Shown one piece after another: positions 36,368 to 47,781 of a DNA stretch of 62,639 bases. The stretch spans positions 1 through 62,639 of the forward strand of contig CAJQSX010000025.1 of assembly GCA_905616465.1 (NCBI GenBank). Reading direction: 5' to 3'. The number at the start of each line of letters is the position of its first letter. The stretch's first letter is position 1. The stretch comes from an uncultured Candidatus Pelagibacter sp. Lineage in GTDB: Bacteria; Pseudomonadota; Alphaproteobacteria; Pelagibacterales; Pelagibacteraceae. Both the position numbers and the translations under genes were made by a program. Below the pieces are notes generated by a model. It saw only the letters and a program-made list of their open reading frames with translations. It was not told where the DNA came from and searched no databases.

Positions 36368-37069
36368 ATGAGTAATATTAGATTATTTTTTAAAGAAAGT
36401 TTATCACTTAATTTAACTGCTAAACTTAATAAATCACAATCTCATTATGTAAACAAAGTAATGAGAATTAAGATTGGTGAAAATTTTTCTTTATTTAATA
36501 GTAGTGGAGAGTGGGAAGCAAAAATTTTAACTTTATCTAAAAGTATTGTTGAGTTTAATATTACAAAACAATTAAGACAAAAAGAAAGTACTAGAGAACT
36601 GTGGTTAGCTTTTTCACCTATTAAATCAAATTATTTTAATTTCATGATTCAAAAAGCAACAGAACTAGGAGTAACAAAGTTTTTGCCAATTATTTTTGAT
36701 AGAACAATTGTTAGAAAGATTAATAAAGATAGATTGGAAAAAGTTATTATAGAAGCTGCTGAACAATCTAATAGAATTAATGTTCCTTCAATTGAAAAGC
36801 CTCAATCACTAGAAGGTTTTTTGAATAATGAAAAAATAGATTTAATTTTTACTGATTTGAATTCTAAAAATAAAAAAATAGATTTAGAAAAATTAACCAG
36901 CAATCCTACTTGTGTTTTAATTGGTCCCGAGGGCGATTTTTCAGAAGAAGAAAGAGAGCAGATTCTTGCTTTAAAAGGTGTTCAACCAATTAAAATAAAT
37001 GAAAACATATTAAGGTCTGAAACTGCAGTAATTTCTGCACTATCGATTGTAAATTACACTATAAATTGA
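36368..37069 (+). CDS. rsmE: 16S rRNA (uracil1498-N3)-methyltransferase RsmE
   Basis: The 233-residue SPOUT methyltransferase has HYVNKVMRIKIGENFSLFN in the N-terminal PUA-like part, IQKATELGVTKFLPI, then the knot motifs LIGPEGDFSEEER and LRSETAVISALSI, all diagnostic. It modifies a uridine in the 16S rRNA decoding region. It starts 17 bp from the divergent haloacid dehalogenase gene and lies upstream of the cytochrome oxidase operon with a 61-bp gap. Confidence 0.96.
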   Translation: MSNIRLFFKESLSLNLTAKLNKSQSHYVNKVMRIKIGENFSLFNSSGEWEAKILTLSKSIVEFNITKQLRQKESTRELWLAFSPIKSNYFNFMIQKATELGVTKFLPIIFDRTIVRKINKDRLEKVIIEAAEQSNRINVPSIEKPQSLEGFLNNEKIDLIFTDLNSKNKKIDLEKLTSNPTCVLIGPEGDFSEEEREQILALKGVQPIKINENILRSETAVISALSIVNYTIN

Positions 37070-37130
37070 TATTTTGTCGCTAAAACAAAAGTGTAATTTT
37101 TAAAAAGACGCTTTATATAGATCGTATTAA

Positions 37131-39580
<2,450 letters not shown>

Positions 39581-39601
39581 AAAATTAAAGTTTAAATAAA
39601 A

Positions 39602-40513
39602 ATGAGCAGTTCAAGACTAAGGAAAAATTCTTTAAGCCAAGAGGATCTATTTAATTTTTCAGAATTATTTAAATTAATGAAACCAAGAGTTATGTCTTTG
39701 GTGATCTTTACTTGTGCTGTAGGTTTGCTGACCTCACCGGGCGTAATATCAACTAAAGATGCGGTAATTGGAATATTGCTTGTATCAATAGGAGCTGGTG
39801 CAGCAGGAGCACTTAACATGTGGTATGAGTCTGATCTTGATGCTTTAATGACAAGAACTTGCCTTAGACCAATACCAACAGGCAAGGTTAATAAAAACCA
39901 AGCACTAATTTTTGGCGTAACATTATCTATATTTTCAGTTGTAGCTCTTGATTACTTTTCAAATAGAATTTCAGCAATTTTACTATTATCTACTATTTTA
40001 TTTTATTTATTTGTTTATACAATTTGGTTAAAGAGAAGAACTTCACAAAACATTGTAATAGGGGGTGCTGCAGGAGCATTGCCACCAGTTATAGGCTGGA
40101 CGATAGCAACTGGATCGTTATCCATGGAGCCAATAACATTCTTTTTAATAATATTTTTTTGGACTCCTTCTCATTTTTGGGCTTTAAGCCTGTACAAATC
40201 TAGTGACTATAAAAAAGCTAAAATTCCAATGCTACCTTTAACCAATGGAATTGAGAGTACAAAATTAAATATTTTTATTTACTCTTTAATAATGCTGCCG
40301 GTAGTAGTGTTTCCATTTTGGATTAGCTTCGTAGGATTAGTTTTCATAATACCAGCTTTAATTCTTACTTTTTATTATATTTATTTATGCTATGAACTAT
40401 ATAGTTATAAGAAGAACAAATTTAACCCAAAAAAAGCAAAATCAATTTTTGGATATTCAATCTTGTATCTATTTTTGATTTTTGTTTTATTTTTAATAGA
40501 CAAAATTATATGA
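39602..40513 (+). CDS. ctaB: Protoheme IX farnesyltransferase (heme O synthase)
   Basis: The 303-residue UbiA-family membrane enzyme farnesylates protoheme to heme O, the precursor of the oxidase heme a. MKPRVMSLVIFTCAVGL opens the first helix. The first aspartate motif is NMWYESDLDALMTRTCLRPIP, and FWTPSHFWALSL with YKKAKIPMLP supplies the second conserved region. Its TGA overlaps the ATG of the small cox-operon protein. Confidence 0.97.
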   Translation: MSSSRLRKNSLSQEDLFNFSELFKLMKPRVMSLVIFTCAVGLLTSPGVISTKDAVIGILLVSIGAGAAGALNMWYESDLDALMTRTCLRPIPTGKVNKNQALIFGVTLSIFSVVALDYFSNRISAILLLSTILFYLFVYTIWLKRRTSQNIVIGGAAGALPPVIGWTIATGSLSMEPITFFLIIFFWTPSHFWALSLYKSSDYKKAKIPMLPLTNGIESTKLNIFIYSLIMLPVVVFPFWISFVGLVFIIPALILTFYYIYLCYELYSYKKNKFNPKKAKSIFGYSILYLFLIFVLFLIDKII

Positions 40514-40635
40514 TGACACCAGATAAAAAAACTAAGAAAAAAAATATACTAACTGCATTTGGAATAATTGCTTTTATGATTTTTTTATTCTTTTTTACTT
40601 TATACAATACTGGAGTTTTTAATAGAGCCATATGA
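40510..40635 (+). CDS. Small cox-operon membrane protein (CoxF-like), 41 aa
   Basis: The ATG overlaps the ctaB stop by 4 bp and the TGA overlaps the ctaG start by 4 bp, so the frame is squeezed exactly between two operon genes. It encodes 41 residues: a basic N-terminus (MMTPDKKTKKK) and a single hydrophobic helix ILTAFGIIAFMIFLFFFTLY, then NTGVFNRAI. Many alphaproteobacterial cox operons have such a short one-helix protein between ctaB and ctaG, sometimes called CoxF. The function is not established. Confidence 0.8.
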   Translation: MMTPDKKTKKKNILTAFGIIAFMIFLFFFTLYNTGVFNRAI

Positions 40636-41165
40636 TAAAAATAAAAAGTTTAACACCAATTTTATTAGCAGGTATTTTTTTTATAATGCTTGGACTATCG
40701 TATGCCGCAGTACCTCTTTATGATTTATTTTGTAGAGTAACAGGCTTTGGAGGCACAACTCAGGTATCAAAGTCTGCTCCAAAAATTGTTTTAGATAAAA
40801 TAGTTAGTGTAAGATTTGATACTAATATCAATAACTTGCCATGGGACTTTAAGGCGAAGACAAATGTAATTGATGTTAAAGTCGGACAGGTTAACAAAAT
40901 TGAATTCGAAGTTGAAAATTATAGCAAAGAGGATACAGCTGGCACAGCAAGTTTTAATGTTTCACCCGCAAGTTTTGGAAAATATTATAGTAAATTAGGC
41001 TGCTTTTGCTTTGAAAAACAAGTTTTAAAAGCTGGAGAAAAAGCTACTTATGTAATGACTTTTTATTTAGATCCAGAGATGGTGAATGATCCAACTACAA
41101 AAGACTTACATGATGTAACTATGTCATATACTTTTTTCTCGACAGATTATTATAAACAATCATAA
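40632..41165 (+). CDS. ctaG: Cytochrome oxidase copper chaperone CtaG (Cox11)
   Basis: The 177-residue protein has one N-terminal membrane anchor followed by AAVPLYDLFCRVTGFGGT. A periplasmic beta domain carries the copper-binding CFCFEKQ at about 119-125 and ends with DPTTKDLHDVTMSYTFF. It delivers copper to the CuB site of subunit I. Translation is coupled to the small upstream gene. Confidence 0.96.
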   Translation: MIKIKSLTPILLAGIFFIMLGLSYAAVPLYDLFCRVTGFGGTTQVSKSAPKIVLDKIVSVRFDTNINNLPWDFKAKTNVIDVKVGQVNKIEFEVENYSKEDTAGTASFNVSPASFGKYYSKLGCFCFEKQVLKAGEKATYVMTFYLDPEMVNDPTTKDLHDVTMSYTFFSTDYYKQS

Positions 41166-41174
41166 TTAAAATTT

Positions 41175-41963
41175 ATGTCAGCTGAAAAAAAACACGATTA
41201 CCACTTAGTAGACCCAAGTCCTTGGCCCATCTATGTTTCTTTTTCATGTTTAGTTTTAGCAATAGGTTCAGTTTATTATCTTCATAGCGGTATATCTTGG
41301 GGGTTTTATGTGGGGTTTGCACTTGTAATTTATGGTGCTTACATGTGGTTTAGAGATGTAGTTATTGAAGCAGAACATCAAGGCCACCACACACCAGTTG
41401 TTCAAATTCATCATCGTTATGGAATGACATTGTTTATTGCCTCGGAAGTTATGTTTTTTGTTGCGTGGTTTTGGGCATATTTTGATGTTAGTCTTTTTCC
41501 AAATGAGTTTGTTGGAAATGTTTGGCCACCTAAAGATATTGTAACTTTTGACCCATGGGACATTCCTTTAATCAATACGCTAATATTATTGTTGTCAGGA
41601 ACCACTGTAACATGGTCGCATCAAGCTCTTATAGAGGATGATAGAAAAAGTTTTATTCAAGGTTTAACTTTAACTGTAATCTTAGGTGCAAGTTTTACAG
41701 CACTTCAGGCATATGAATATCATCATGCAACATTTGCTTTCTCTGATCATATTTATGGCTCAGTATTTTATATGGCCACAGGATTTCATGGTTTCCATGT
41801 AATTGTAGGAACTATATTTTTAGCTGTTTGTTTATTTAGAGGAAGACGCGGACACTTTAACAAAGATCACCATTTCGGTTTTGAGGCAGCAGCTTGGTAT
41901 TGGCATTTTGTTGATGTTGTTTGGTTATTTTTATTTGCAGCAATTTATGTCATGGGAAGTTAA
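41175..41963 (+). CDS. coxC: Cytochrome c oxidase subunit III
   Basis: The 262-residue, seven-helix subunit opens with [13 protein letters not shown] and has [46 protein letters not shown] and ending [17 protein letters not shown]. These are standard COX3 motifs. It stabilises the core and proton uptake. It lies 9 bp after ctaG and 10 bp before surf1. Confidence 0.98.
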   Translation: MSAEKKHDYHLVDPSPWPIYVSFSCLVLAIGSVYYLHSGISWGFYVGFALVIYGAYMWFRDVVIEAEHQGHHTPVVQIHHRYGMTLFIASEVMFFVAWFWAYFDVSLFPNEFVGNVWPPKDIVTFDPWDIPLINTLILLLSGTTVTWSHQALIEDDRKSFIQGLTLTVILGASFTALQAYEYHHATFAFSDHIYGSVFYMATGFHGFHVIVGTIFLAVCLFRGRRGHFNKDHHFGFEAAAWYWHFVDVVWLFLFAAIYVMGS

Positions 41964-41973
41964 CTTTTAATCC

Positions 41974-42627
41974 TTGAAATATAAGTTTTTATTTTCAGTA
42001 TTTGTTTTCTTTTTTATATCAGTGTTTATTGCACTTGGATCATGGCAAATTGTAAGATTAAATTGGAAACTTGATTTAATTTCAGAAATTGAAAGTTCAT
42101 TAACAAAGCCTCCTGTTGAGCTATCAAGCAATCAAAATAAAAATTTTTTAAAAATTAAAACTTCAGGAGAGATTGATTATGATCAGCAAATTTATCTATA
42201 TAATCTTAATGAGAAAGGAAAACCAGGATTTGAAGTTATTAACCCAATTTTAATTGATACAAAAAATTATTTAGTAAATAGAGGTTGGATACAATTTGAT
42301 AAAAAGGGGACGCTAGAAATAAGCAATCCAGATGAAACAAATATCATTGGTACTTTAAAAAAACAAAATAAAGCGAACCGATTTAAACCAGAAAATGATA
42401 TTGCCAAAAATTATTGGTTCACATTAAATCGAGATGATATTTTTGTTTATACTGGTAAGAACTTTTCAGAATATATAATTTATCTAGATGGGAATTATCT
42501 AATACCAAAGCCAAAAAAAATAGATGCTAACATTTCAAATAACCATAAAAAATATGCAATTACTTGGTTTTCGTTAGCGATTTCAATTCTTTTATTATAT
42601 TTATATTTTAGAAAACAAAATTATTAA
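41974..42627 (+). CDS. SURF1-family oxidase assembly protein
   Basis: The 217-residue protein has N- and C-terminal membrane helices with a periplasmic domain between them, the SURF1 (Shy1) topology. ALGSWQIVRLNWKLDLI follows the first helix (G-x-WQ-x-x-R-x-x-WK pattern). YLVNRGWI is present near the middle, and ITWFSLAISILLLYLYF is the second helix. SURF1 helps insert heme a into subunit I. The start appears to be TTG at 41974; no ATG fits. Confidence 0.92.
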   Translation: MKYKFLFSVFVFFFISVFIALGSWQIVRLNWKLDLISEIESSLTKPPVELSSNQNKNFLKIKTSGEIDYDQQIYLYNLNEKGKPGFEVINPILIDTKNYLVNRGWIQFDKKGTLEISNPDETNIIGTLKKQNKANRFKPENDIAKNYWFTLNRDDIFVYTGKNFSEYIIYLDGNYLIPKPKKIDANISNNHKKYAITWFSLAISILLLYLYFRKQNY

Positions 42628-44007
42628 ATGAATTACGTTAGCACTAGAAACAGCTCCAAATCTTTTACATTTCAGGATGTCTTTATTAAAAGTTTAGCAG
42701 ATGATGGAGGTTTATTTGTTCCAGAGTTTCTACACAAATATAGTAATGAAGATTTGGAAAAATTTAAAAATCTTGAATACAGCGAATTAGCTAAAAAAAT
42801 TATTTATCCTTTTATCGGTGATTTCATGAGTGAAAAAGATTTAAGTAAAATCATTGACAAATCATATTCAGTTTTTAGAAAAAAAAATGTTGTTAATTTA
42901 GTTAAGATTGGGGACCGATCTGTACTCGAGTTATTTCATGGACCAACATTGGCTTTTAAAGATGTTGCAATGCAGCTTTTAGGTAATTTTTATGAATATT
43001 ATCTAAATAATGAAAATGAAAAAATAAATATAGTTGTAGCCACATCTGGAGATACAGGGGCTGCAGCAATTGACGCTATTAAAGGTAAAAAGAATGTAAA
43101 TATTTTTGTTCTTCATCCTAATAATCGTGTCTCACCTATTCAAAGAAAATTAATGACAACCAATAAAGAAAAAAATGTTTTTAATATTGCAATAGAAGGA
43201 AACTTTGATGACTGCCAAAATTTAGTTAAAGCAATGTTTGCTGACAAAATTTTTTCAAAAGAAATTAAAATGTCGGGAGTTAATTCAATTAACTGGGCTA
43301 GAATAATTGCTCAAAGTGTATATTATTTTTATAGTTATTTTCTGATTGAGGACAATAATCAACCCGTTAATTTTTCAGTTCCAACAGGGAATTTTGGAGA
43401 TGTTTACGCTGGCTATCTGGCAAAAAAAATAGGTCTTCCAATCAACAAACTTATAGTTGCAACTAATCAAAACGATATTTTACATAGAGCAATATCTAAA
43501 GGTACATACGATATAGAAAAAGTTTTAGAGACAATTTCCCCAAGCATGGATATTCAAATAGCTAGTAACTTTGAAAGACTTATTTATGATTTAAATAACT
43601 GTAATGATACAAAAACAATTGCTGCAATGAAAAATATAAAAGAAAAAGGAAAATATACAATCAATAAAGAAAGTTTAGATAAAATAAATATTGATTTTTT
43701 ATCGTCTCGAATAAGTGAGGATGAAGTTTTAAAAATTATTAATACAGTCTATAAAAAATTTAACATAGTTTTAGACCCTCATACTGCAATAGGATATGGT
43801 GCTTTTGATAAAGTTGATTTAAATGGAAACAATATTGTTTTAGGCACAGCACATCCTTGCAAATTTCCAGATGCTATAAAAAGATCTATAAATATAAAAG
43901 CAGAGCTACCTGATGAACTAACATTCATTTTGGATGAAAAAGAAAATTATGATATAATTGAAAATAATTTAGAGAAAATCAAACAACATATTAAAGAAAA
44001 AATTTAA
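42628..44007 (+). CDS. thrC: Threonine synthase
   Basis: The 459-residue PLP enzyme converts O-phosphohomoserine to threonine. It opens MNYVSTRNSSKSFTFQDV and has the PLP lysine in FHGPTLAFKDVAMQLL at about 109, ATSGDTGAAAIDAIKG and VPTGNFGDVYAGYLAKK. Its start abuts the surf1 stop directly; thrC after the cox operon is a common alphaproteobacterial arrangement. The homoserine kinase gene lies about 0.9 kb further on the opposite strand. Confidence 0.97.
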   Translation: MNYVSTRNSSKSFTFQDVFIKSLADDGGLFVPEFLHKYSNEDLEKFKNLEYSELAKKIIYPFIGDFMSEKDLSKIIDKSYSVFRKKNVVNLVKIGDRSVLELFHGPTLAFKDVAMQLLGNFYEYYLNNENEKINIVVATSGDTGAAAIDAIKGKKNVNIFVLHPNNRVSPIQRKLMTTNKEKNVFNIAIEGNFDDCQNLVKAMFADKIFSKEIKMSGVNSINWARIIAQSVYYFYSYFLIEDNNQPVNFSVPTGNFGDVYAGYLAKKIGLPINKLIVATNQNDILHRAISKGTYDIEKVLETISPSMDIQIASNFERLIYDLNNCNDTKTIAAMKNIKEKGKYTINKESLDKINIDFLSSRISEDEVLKIINTVYKKFNIVLDPHTAIGYGAFDKVDLNGNNIVLGTAHPCKFPDAIKRSINIKAELPDELTFILDEKENYDIIENNLEKIKQHIKEKI

Positions 44008-44492
44008 TGAAATTAAAAGAAAATGATAAAATACCAAGTCTAGAAATATTTGTTATAGAAAATGGTGATCCTGTAAAAAAAAACCTTGATGAATACTTAA
44101 AAAATAAAAAAGTTATTATTTTCGGTTTACCAGGTGCGTACACATCAGTCTGTTCTGCTAAGCACTTACCAGGATATGTGAAAATACATCAGAAATACAA
44201 AGATAAAGGAATTGATTATATTATCTGCGTGTCTGTAAATGACCCATTTGTAATGAAAGCCTGGGGAAAGGAAAATAATGTTGGTGACAAAATTATAATG
44301 GCAGGAGATCCTTTTTTAAACTTTACTAAAGCGATAGGGGCTGAGGTGGATAAAAGCGAAAGAGGACTTGGAATTAGATCTAATAGATATTCAATGTTTG
44401 TGGACAATATGAAAGTAATAAAATTACAAGAAGAAAAAGATGCGGGCTTTTGTGAAATATCAGCAGCAGAAATTTTTTTAGAATTAATCTAG
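44007..44492 (+). CDS. Peroxiredoxin, Prx5/AhpE-like redoxin
   Basis: The 161-residue protein has the Prx5 active-site stretch IIFGLPGAYTSVCSAKHLPGY, with the peroxidatic Cys in TSVC at about 49. CVSVNDPFVMKAWGKENN, MAGDPFLNFTKAIG and RSNRYSMFVD follow. It probably reduces peroxides using glutathione or glutaredoxin. The start shares a base with the thrC stop and the 3' end overlaps the convergent rnhA by 9 bp. Confidence 0.95.
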   Translation: MKLKENDKIPSLEIFVIENGDPVKKNLDEYLKNKKVIIFGLPGAYTSVCSAKHLPGYVKIHQKYKDKGIDYIICVSVNDPFVMKAWGKENNVGDKIIMAGDPFLNFTKAIGAEVDKSERGLGIRSNRYSMFVDNMKVIKLQEEKDAGFCEISAAEIFLELI

Positions 44493-44909
44493 ATTAGCAG
44501 CTTTTTTAGCCAGTAAATCAACTTCTTCATTTAGAGGATTTCCAGCATGAGCCTTTACCCAATTCCATTTAACACTTAAAGATTTATCAAGATTATATAG
44601 TTCAAGCCATAAATCTTTATTTTTAACACCTTCTTTTTTTGAAGTTTTCCAATTATTTTTTAGCCAATTATTTATCCATTCAGTTATGCCAAGTTTTACA
44701 TATTGTGAGTCAGTATAAATTTCTATGTTTTCATTAGAGCTTATTTCTTTTAAAGCACTGATAGTGGCCATTAATTCCATTCTATTGTTTGTAGTATTTT
44801 TCTCATTACCACTAATTTTTTTGACATTACCATCACTATTAATAATTGCAGCCCAGCCACCATTTCCAGGATTTACTAAACAAGAACCATCAGTATAAAT
44901 TTTAATCAT
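44484..44909 (-). CDS. rnhA: Ribonuclease HI
   Basis: The 141-residue protein degrades RNA in RNA-DNA hybrids. The catalytic set is present: Asp in IYTDGSCLVNPGNGGWAA, Glu in NRMELMATISAL, Asp in IYTDSQYVKLGITEW and the C-terminal His/Asp region WVKAHAGNPLNEEVDLLA. It is last gene of the long minus-strand array, sharing one base with thrB. Confidence 0.97.
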   Translation of the reverse strand: MIKIYTDGSCLVNPGNGGWAAIINSDGNVKKISGNEKNTTNNRMELMATISALKEISSNENIEIYTDSQYVKLGITEWINNWLKNNWKTSKKEGVKNKDLWLELYNLDKSLSVKWNWVKAHAGNPLNEEVDLLAKKAANLD

Positions 44910-45874
44910 TAATTTAAATAATCTTTATAAGTATTTAAATTATTATGTACTATAATCTTTTGATAATATTCCTGTGGATCTTTAATTTTTATCAATGCTG
45001 TTTTAGGGGTATTTGTATAATCATAAAGCCTAGTAAGGAAATATCTCATTGCAGCACCACGACATAAAATATTTAAAGATTTTTTTTCTTTATGTAAAAT
45101 TTTCTTAACACTTTCGTATCCCATAATTAAGTTTTTTACTTTATTTTTATTGATCTTAAATTTTGAGTTTTTTTTATCAAAACATAATGCATTAATACAA
45201 ATAGCAATCTCATACATAAAAAAATCATTAGCCGCAAAATAGAAATCAATAATTCCTGACAATTTATTATTTTTAAAAAAAATATTATCAACAAATAAAT
45301 CTCCATGAATTATTCCACTCGGTAATTTTTTTGGCCATTTTCTTTTTATATCATCAAAATTAATTTTTAAAAACTTATTGATACTAGAAAATTTTTTGGA
45401 TTTGAATCTTATACTTTTTAATAATGGATTTAAGTTTGTGACACTCATAGAATTTTTCCTAAAAATTTTAATTTTTTTTGTTGATAAGTGCATTTTGGCA
45501 ATAACTTTTCCTAAATCATAACAATTCTTTGGGTTAAGTTTTTTTTTATCTTTCCCTTGTAAAAATGAAACAATACATGCAGTTTTGTTTTTTAATCTTA
45601 TTAGATATTTTCCATCTTTATTTTTTAAAGGTTTTGGACAATTTATCATTGTGGTATTTAACTTATCCATTAAATTTATGAAAAATGGTATTTCTTTTTT
45701 TAAAACCCTCTTCTCAAAAATCGTTAATATAAATTTTTTACTTTTTGATTTTAATAAATAATTTGTATTTTCAATTCCTTGTCTAATACCTTTAAAACTT
45801 AAGAACTTTTCATCACTAAATCTCTTATTAATATATAGAATATCTTTCTTATTTATTTTTGTATAAACAGCCAT
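44909..45874 (-). CDS. thrB: Homoserine kinase (APH-fold, ThrB2 type)
   Basis: The 321-residue protein belongs to the aminoglycoside-phosphotransferase-fold homoserine kinases. It opens with YTKINKKDILYINKRF and has GIENTNYLLKSKSKKFILTI, the catalytic loop GIIHGDLFVDNIFF and the metal-binding IIDFYFAANDFFMYEIAI with INALCFD. This is the form usual in alphaproteobacteria, not the GHMP type of E. coli. It phosphorylates homoserine for ThrC. It abuts ispH and shares a base with rnhA. Confidence 0.96.
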   Translation of the reverse strand: MAVYTKINKKDILYINKRFSDEKFLSFKGIRQGIENTNYLLKSKSKKFILTIFEKRVLKKEIPFFINLMDKLNTTMINCPKPLKNKDGKYLIRLKNKTACIVSFLQGKDKKKLNPKNCYDLGKVIAKMHLSTKKIKIFRKNSMSVTNLNPLLKSIRFKSKKFSSINKFLKINFDDIKRKWPKKLPSGIIHGDLFVDNIFFKNNKLSGIIDFYFAANDFFMYEIAICINALCFDKKNSKFKINKNKVKNLIMGYESVKKILHKEKKSLNILCRGAAMRYFLTRLYDYTNTPKTALIKIKDPQEYYQKIIVHNNLNTYKDYLN

Positions 45875-46828
45875 TTAATTTAGTTTTTTTGGAATTTTGA
45901 AAACTACGTCTTCTTTAATTATCTCCACTTCCTCCATACTGACTGTAAATCTATTTTTTAATTCATTTATAAAATTATCAACCAATATCTCTGGCGCTGA
46001 TGCTCCGGAAGAAATACCTATTATTTTTGCATTTTCTATTGAGTCATATGGAATTTTACTCTCTGAGTGGATTAATTGTGAATTTCGGCAACCTGACTTT
46101 TTAGCAACCTCAACAAGCCTTACAGAATTTGATGAATTTCGACTACCAATTACAAAAAACATATCACATTTTTTAGCAATGTTTTTAACAGCCATTTGTC
46201 TATTTGTTGTTGCGTAACAAATATCCTCTTTTAATGGCTCTTTGATATTTGGAAATTTCTCTCTTAAAATCATAATCATATCTTTTGTATCATCTACAGA
46301 TAAAGTCGTTTGAGTAACAAACGCAATTTTTTTTTCATTTTTAAGATTATATTTCTTTGCTTCGTCTTCATTTTGAATGAGATCAATAGATCCGCTTGGT
46401 AGCTGTCCCATTGTGCCTACGACCTCAGGGTGATTTTCATGACCAATTAAAATCAGATGATAACCAGCTTTATTAAGATTTTCAGCCTCCCTATGAACTT
46501 TAGAGACCAGTGGACATGTTGCATCCACATAAGTCATATTATAGTTTTTTGCATCCTCTGGTATTTTTTTAGGAACACCATGAGCAGAAAAAATAACTGG
46601 TCTTGATTTATCTTCTATCTCTTCAAGTTCCTCCACAAAGATAGCTCCCTTACTTTTTAAATTATCAACTACAAATTTGTTGTGAACTATTTCATGACGC
46701 ACATAAACTGGAGCACCGAATTTCTCAATAGATTTTTCAACAATTTCTATAGCTCTTTCAACACCCGCACAAAACCCTCTCGGAGCTGATAACAATATTT
46801 TTAGTTGTTTATTTTTCATTTTTTTCAA
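45875..46828 (-). CDS. ispH: 4-hydroxy-3-methylbut-2-enyl diphosphate reductase IspH
   Basis: The 317-residue iron-sulfur enzyme makes IPP and DMAPP in the last step of the MEP pathway. APRGFCAGVERAIEI holds the first cluster Cys, followed by VYVRHEIVHNKFVV, DATCPLVSKVHREA and CYATTNRQMAV with the other cluster Cys residues. It overlaps the 3' end of blh by 20 bp, so precursor supply and retinal synthesis are translationally coupled. An in-frame ATG at 46819 is an alternative start. Confidence 0.97.
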   Translation of the reverse strand: MKKMKNKQLKILLSAPRGFCAGVERAIEIVEKSIEKFGAPVYVRHEIVHNKFVVDNLKSKGAIFVEELEEIEDKSRPVIFSAHGVPKKIPEDAKNYNMTYVDATCPLVSKVHREAENLNKAGYHLILIGHENHPEVVGTMGQLPSGSIDLIQNEDEAKKYNLKNEKKIAFVTQTTLSVDDTKDMIMILREKFPNIKEPLKEDICYATTNRQMAVKNIAKKCDMFFVIGSRNSSNSVRLVEVAKKSGCRNSQLIHSESKIPYDSIENAKIIGISSGASAPEILVDNFINELKNRFTVSMEEVEIIKEDVVFKIPKKLN

Positions 46829-47774
46829 TTAAATATTCAAGTAATAAATGTGGAAAGGTTAAAGATGCCAAACCGACAAAAGTCACAAGAATTATATGTG
46901 TATACAAAAAAAAATCTCCTAATAAATTTAATAAATAAACGCTAATTATGAATATAAGTGCTGTTATTAGCGTCAATGGAAATGATTTAATCAAAAATTC
47001 CTTTAATAAACTTTTTTTACTCTCAAATAACTTTGATGACCACAGCAAAGAGTGTCGAATAGAATGTAAAAAACAAAAGTAAATTGTAAAAGCTACGAAT
47101 GGTTCAAAAACTAAATTCAAAAGAACTATAGATAAGAAATCTTGTAATAAAGAACTCCAGTATTTTTTTGATTTAGGATAAATATGCCCCCACAAATTTA
47201 TCAAAATAAAAAGATATAAAGTCCACCTTATATCTTTCTGCCATTCTAATCCTGCAACATCCATTTCATAAAACCCCAAAAAATTTTCCTCAGTGCTTAA
47301 AAATTGAAACATACTTAATGTGTCTTCAAAATGGAAATATAGGGCCATAACAACTACAGTTGAGCCTCTTGCAAAAAATTTAAAAAAAACAAGTAATGGA
47401 TTTTTATTTTTTAGTAATAAAATGTCGGGTGTATCTTCCTTGCCAAAATGGTATGAGGCTAATATTAAAAAAGTCCAAAGGCATATTTGGCCGAAATTGA
47501 ACCAGAGAATTAAAATTAAAATGGCAATTGAAATATAGGTTAAATAAAAAATTAAAAAACTACTTTTTAACTTAAGTTTATTAAATAATTTTTTACCTTT
47601 TAAATTATCAAGTCCCCCATGAGATGAACCAATAGTTATAATTAAAAAAAAACAAGTTAAATAAACCCAAGCTTGATCGGTATTAATCTTAATAAAAAAT
47701 TGCAACAGACATATAAAAATAGTTAATAAAAAAAAATAGTTAGAATGTTTGTTATGTAAAATTTTTAAATCCAT
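46809..47774 (-). CDS. blh: Beta-carotene 15,15'-dioxygenase, Brp/Blh family
   Basis: The 321-residue polytopic membrane protein cleaves beta-carotene to retinal, the rhodopsin chromophore. GSSHGGLDNLKG at about 49-60, ASYHFGKEDTPD at about 105-116 and CFLHSIRHSLLW at about 235-246 supply the conserved iron-binding histidines. It is downstream of crtY by 7 bp and overlaps ispH. Its presence implies a rhodopsin gene elsewhere in the genome. Confidence 0.93.
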   Translation of the reverse strand: MDLKILHNKHSNYFFLLTIFICLLQFFIKINTDQAWVYLTCFFLIITIGSSHGGLDNLKGKKLFNKLKLKSSFLIFYLTYISIAILILILWFNFGQICLWTFLILASYHFGKEDTPDILLLKNKNPLLVFFKFFARGSTVVVMALYFHFEDTLSMFQFLSTEENFLGFYEMDVAGLEWQKDIRWTLYLFILINLWGHIYPKSKKYWSSLLQDFLSIVLLNLVFEPFVAFTIYFCFLHSIRHSLLWSSKLFESKKSLLKEFLIKSFPLTLITALIFIISVYLLNLLGDFFLYTHIILVTFVGLASLTFPHLLLEYLIEKNEK

Positions 47775-47781
47775 AATTAAA

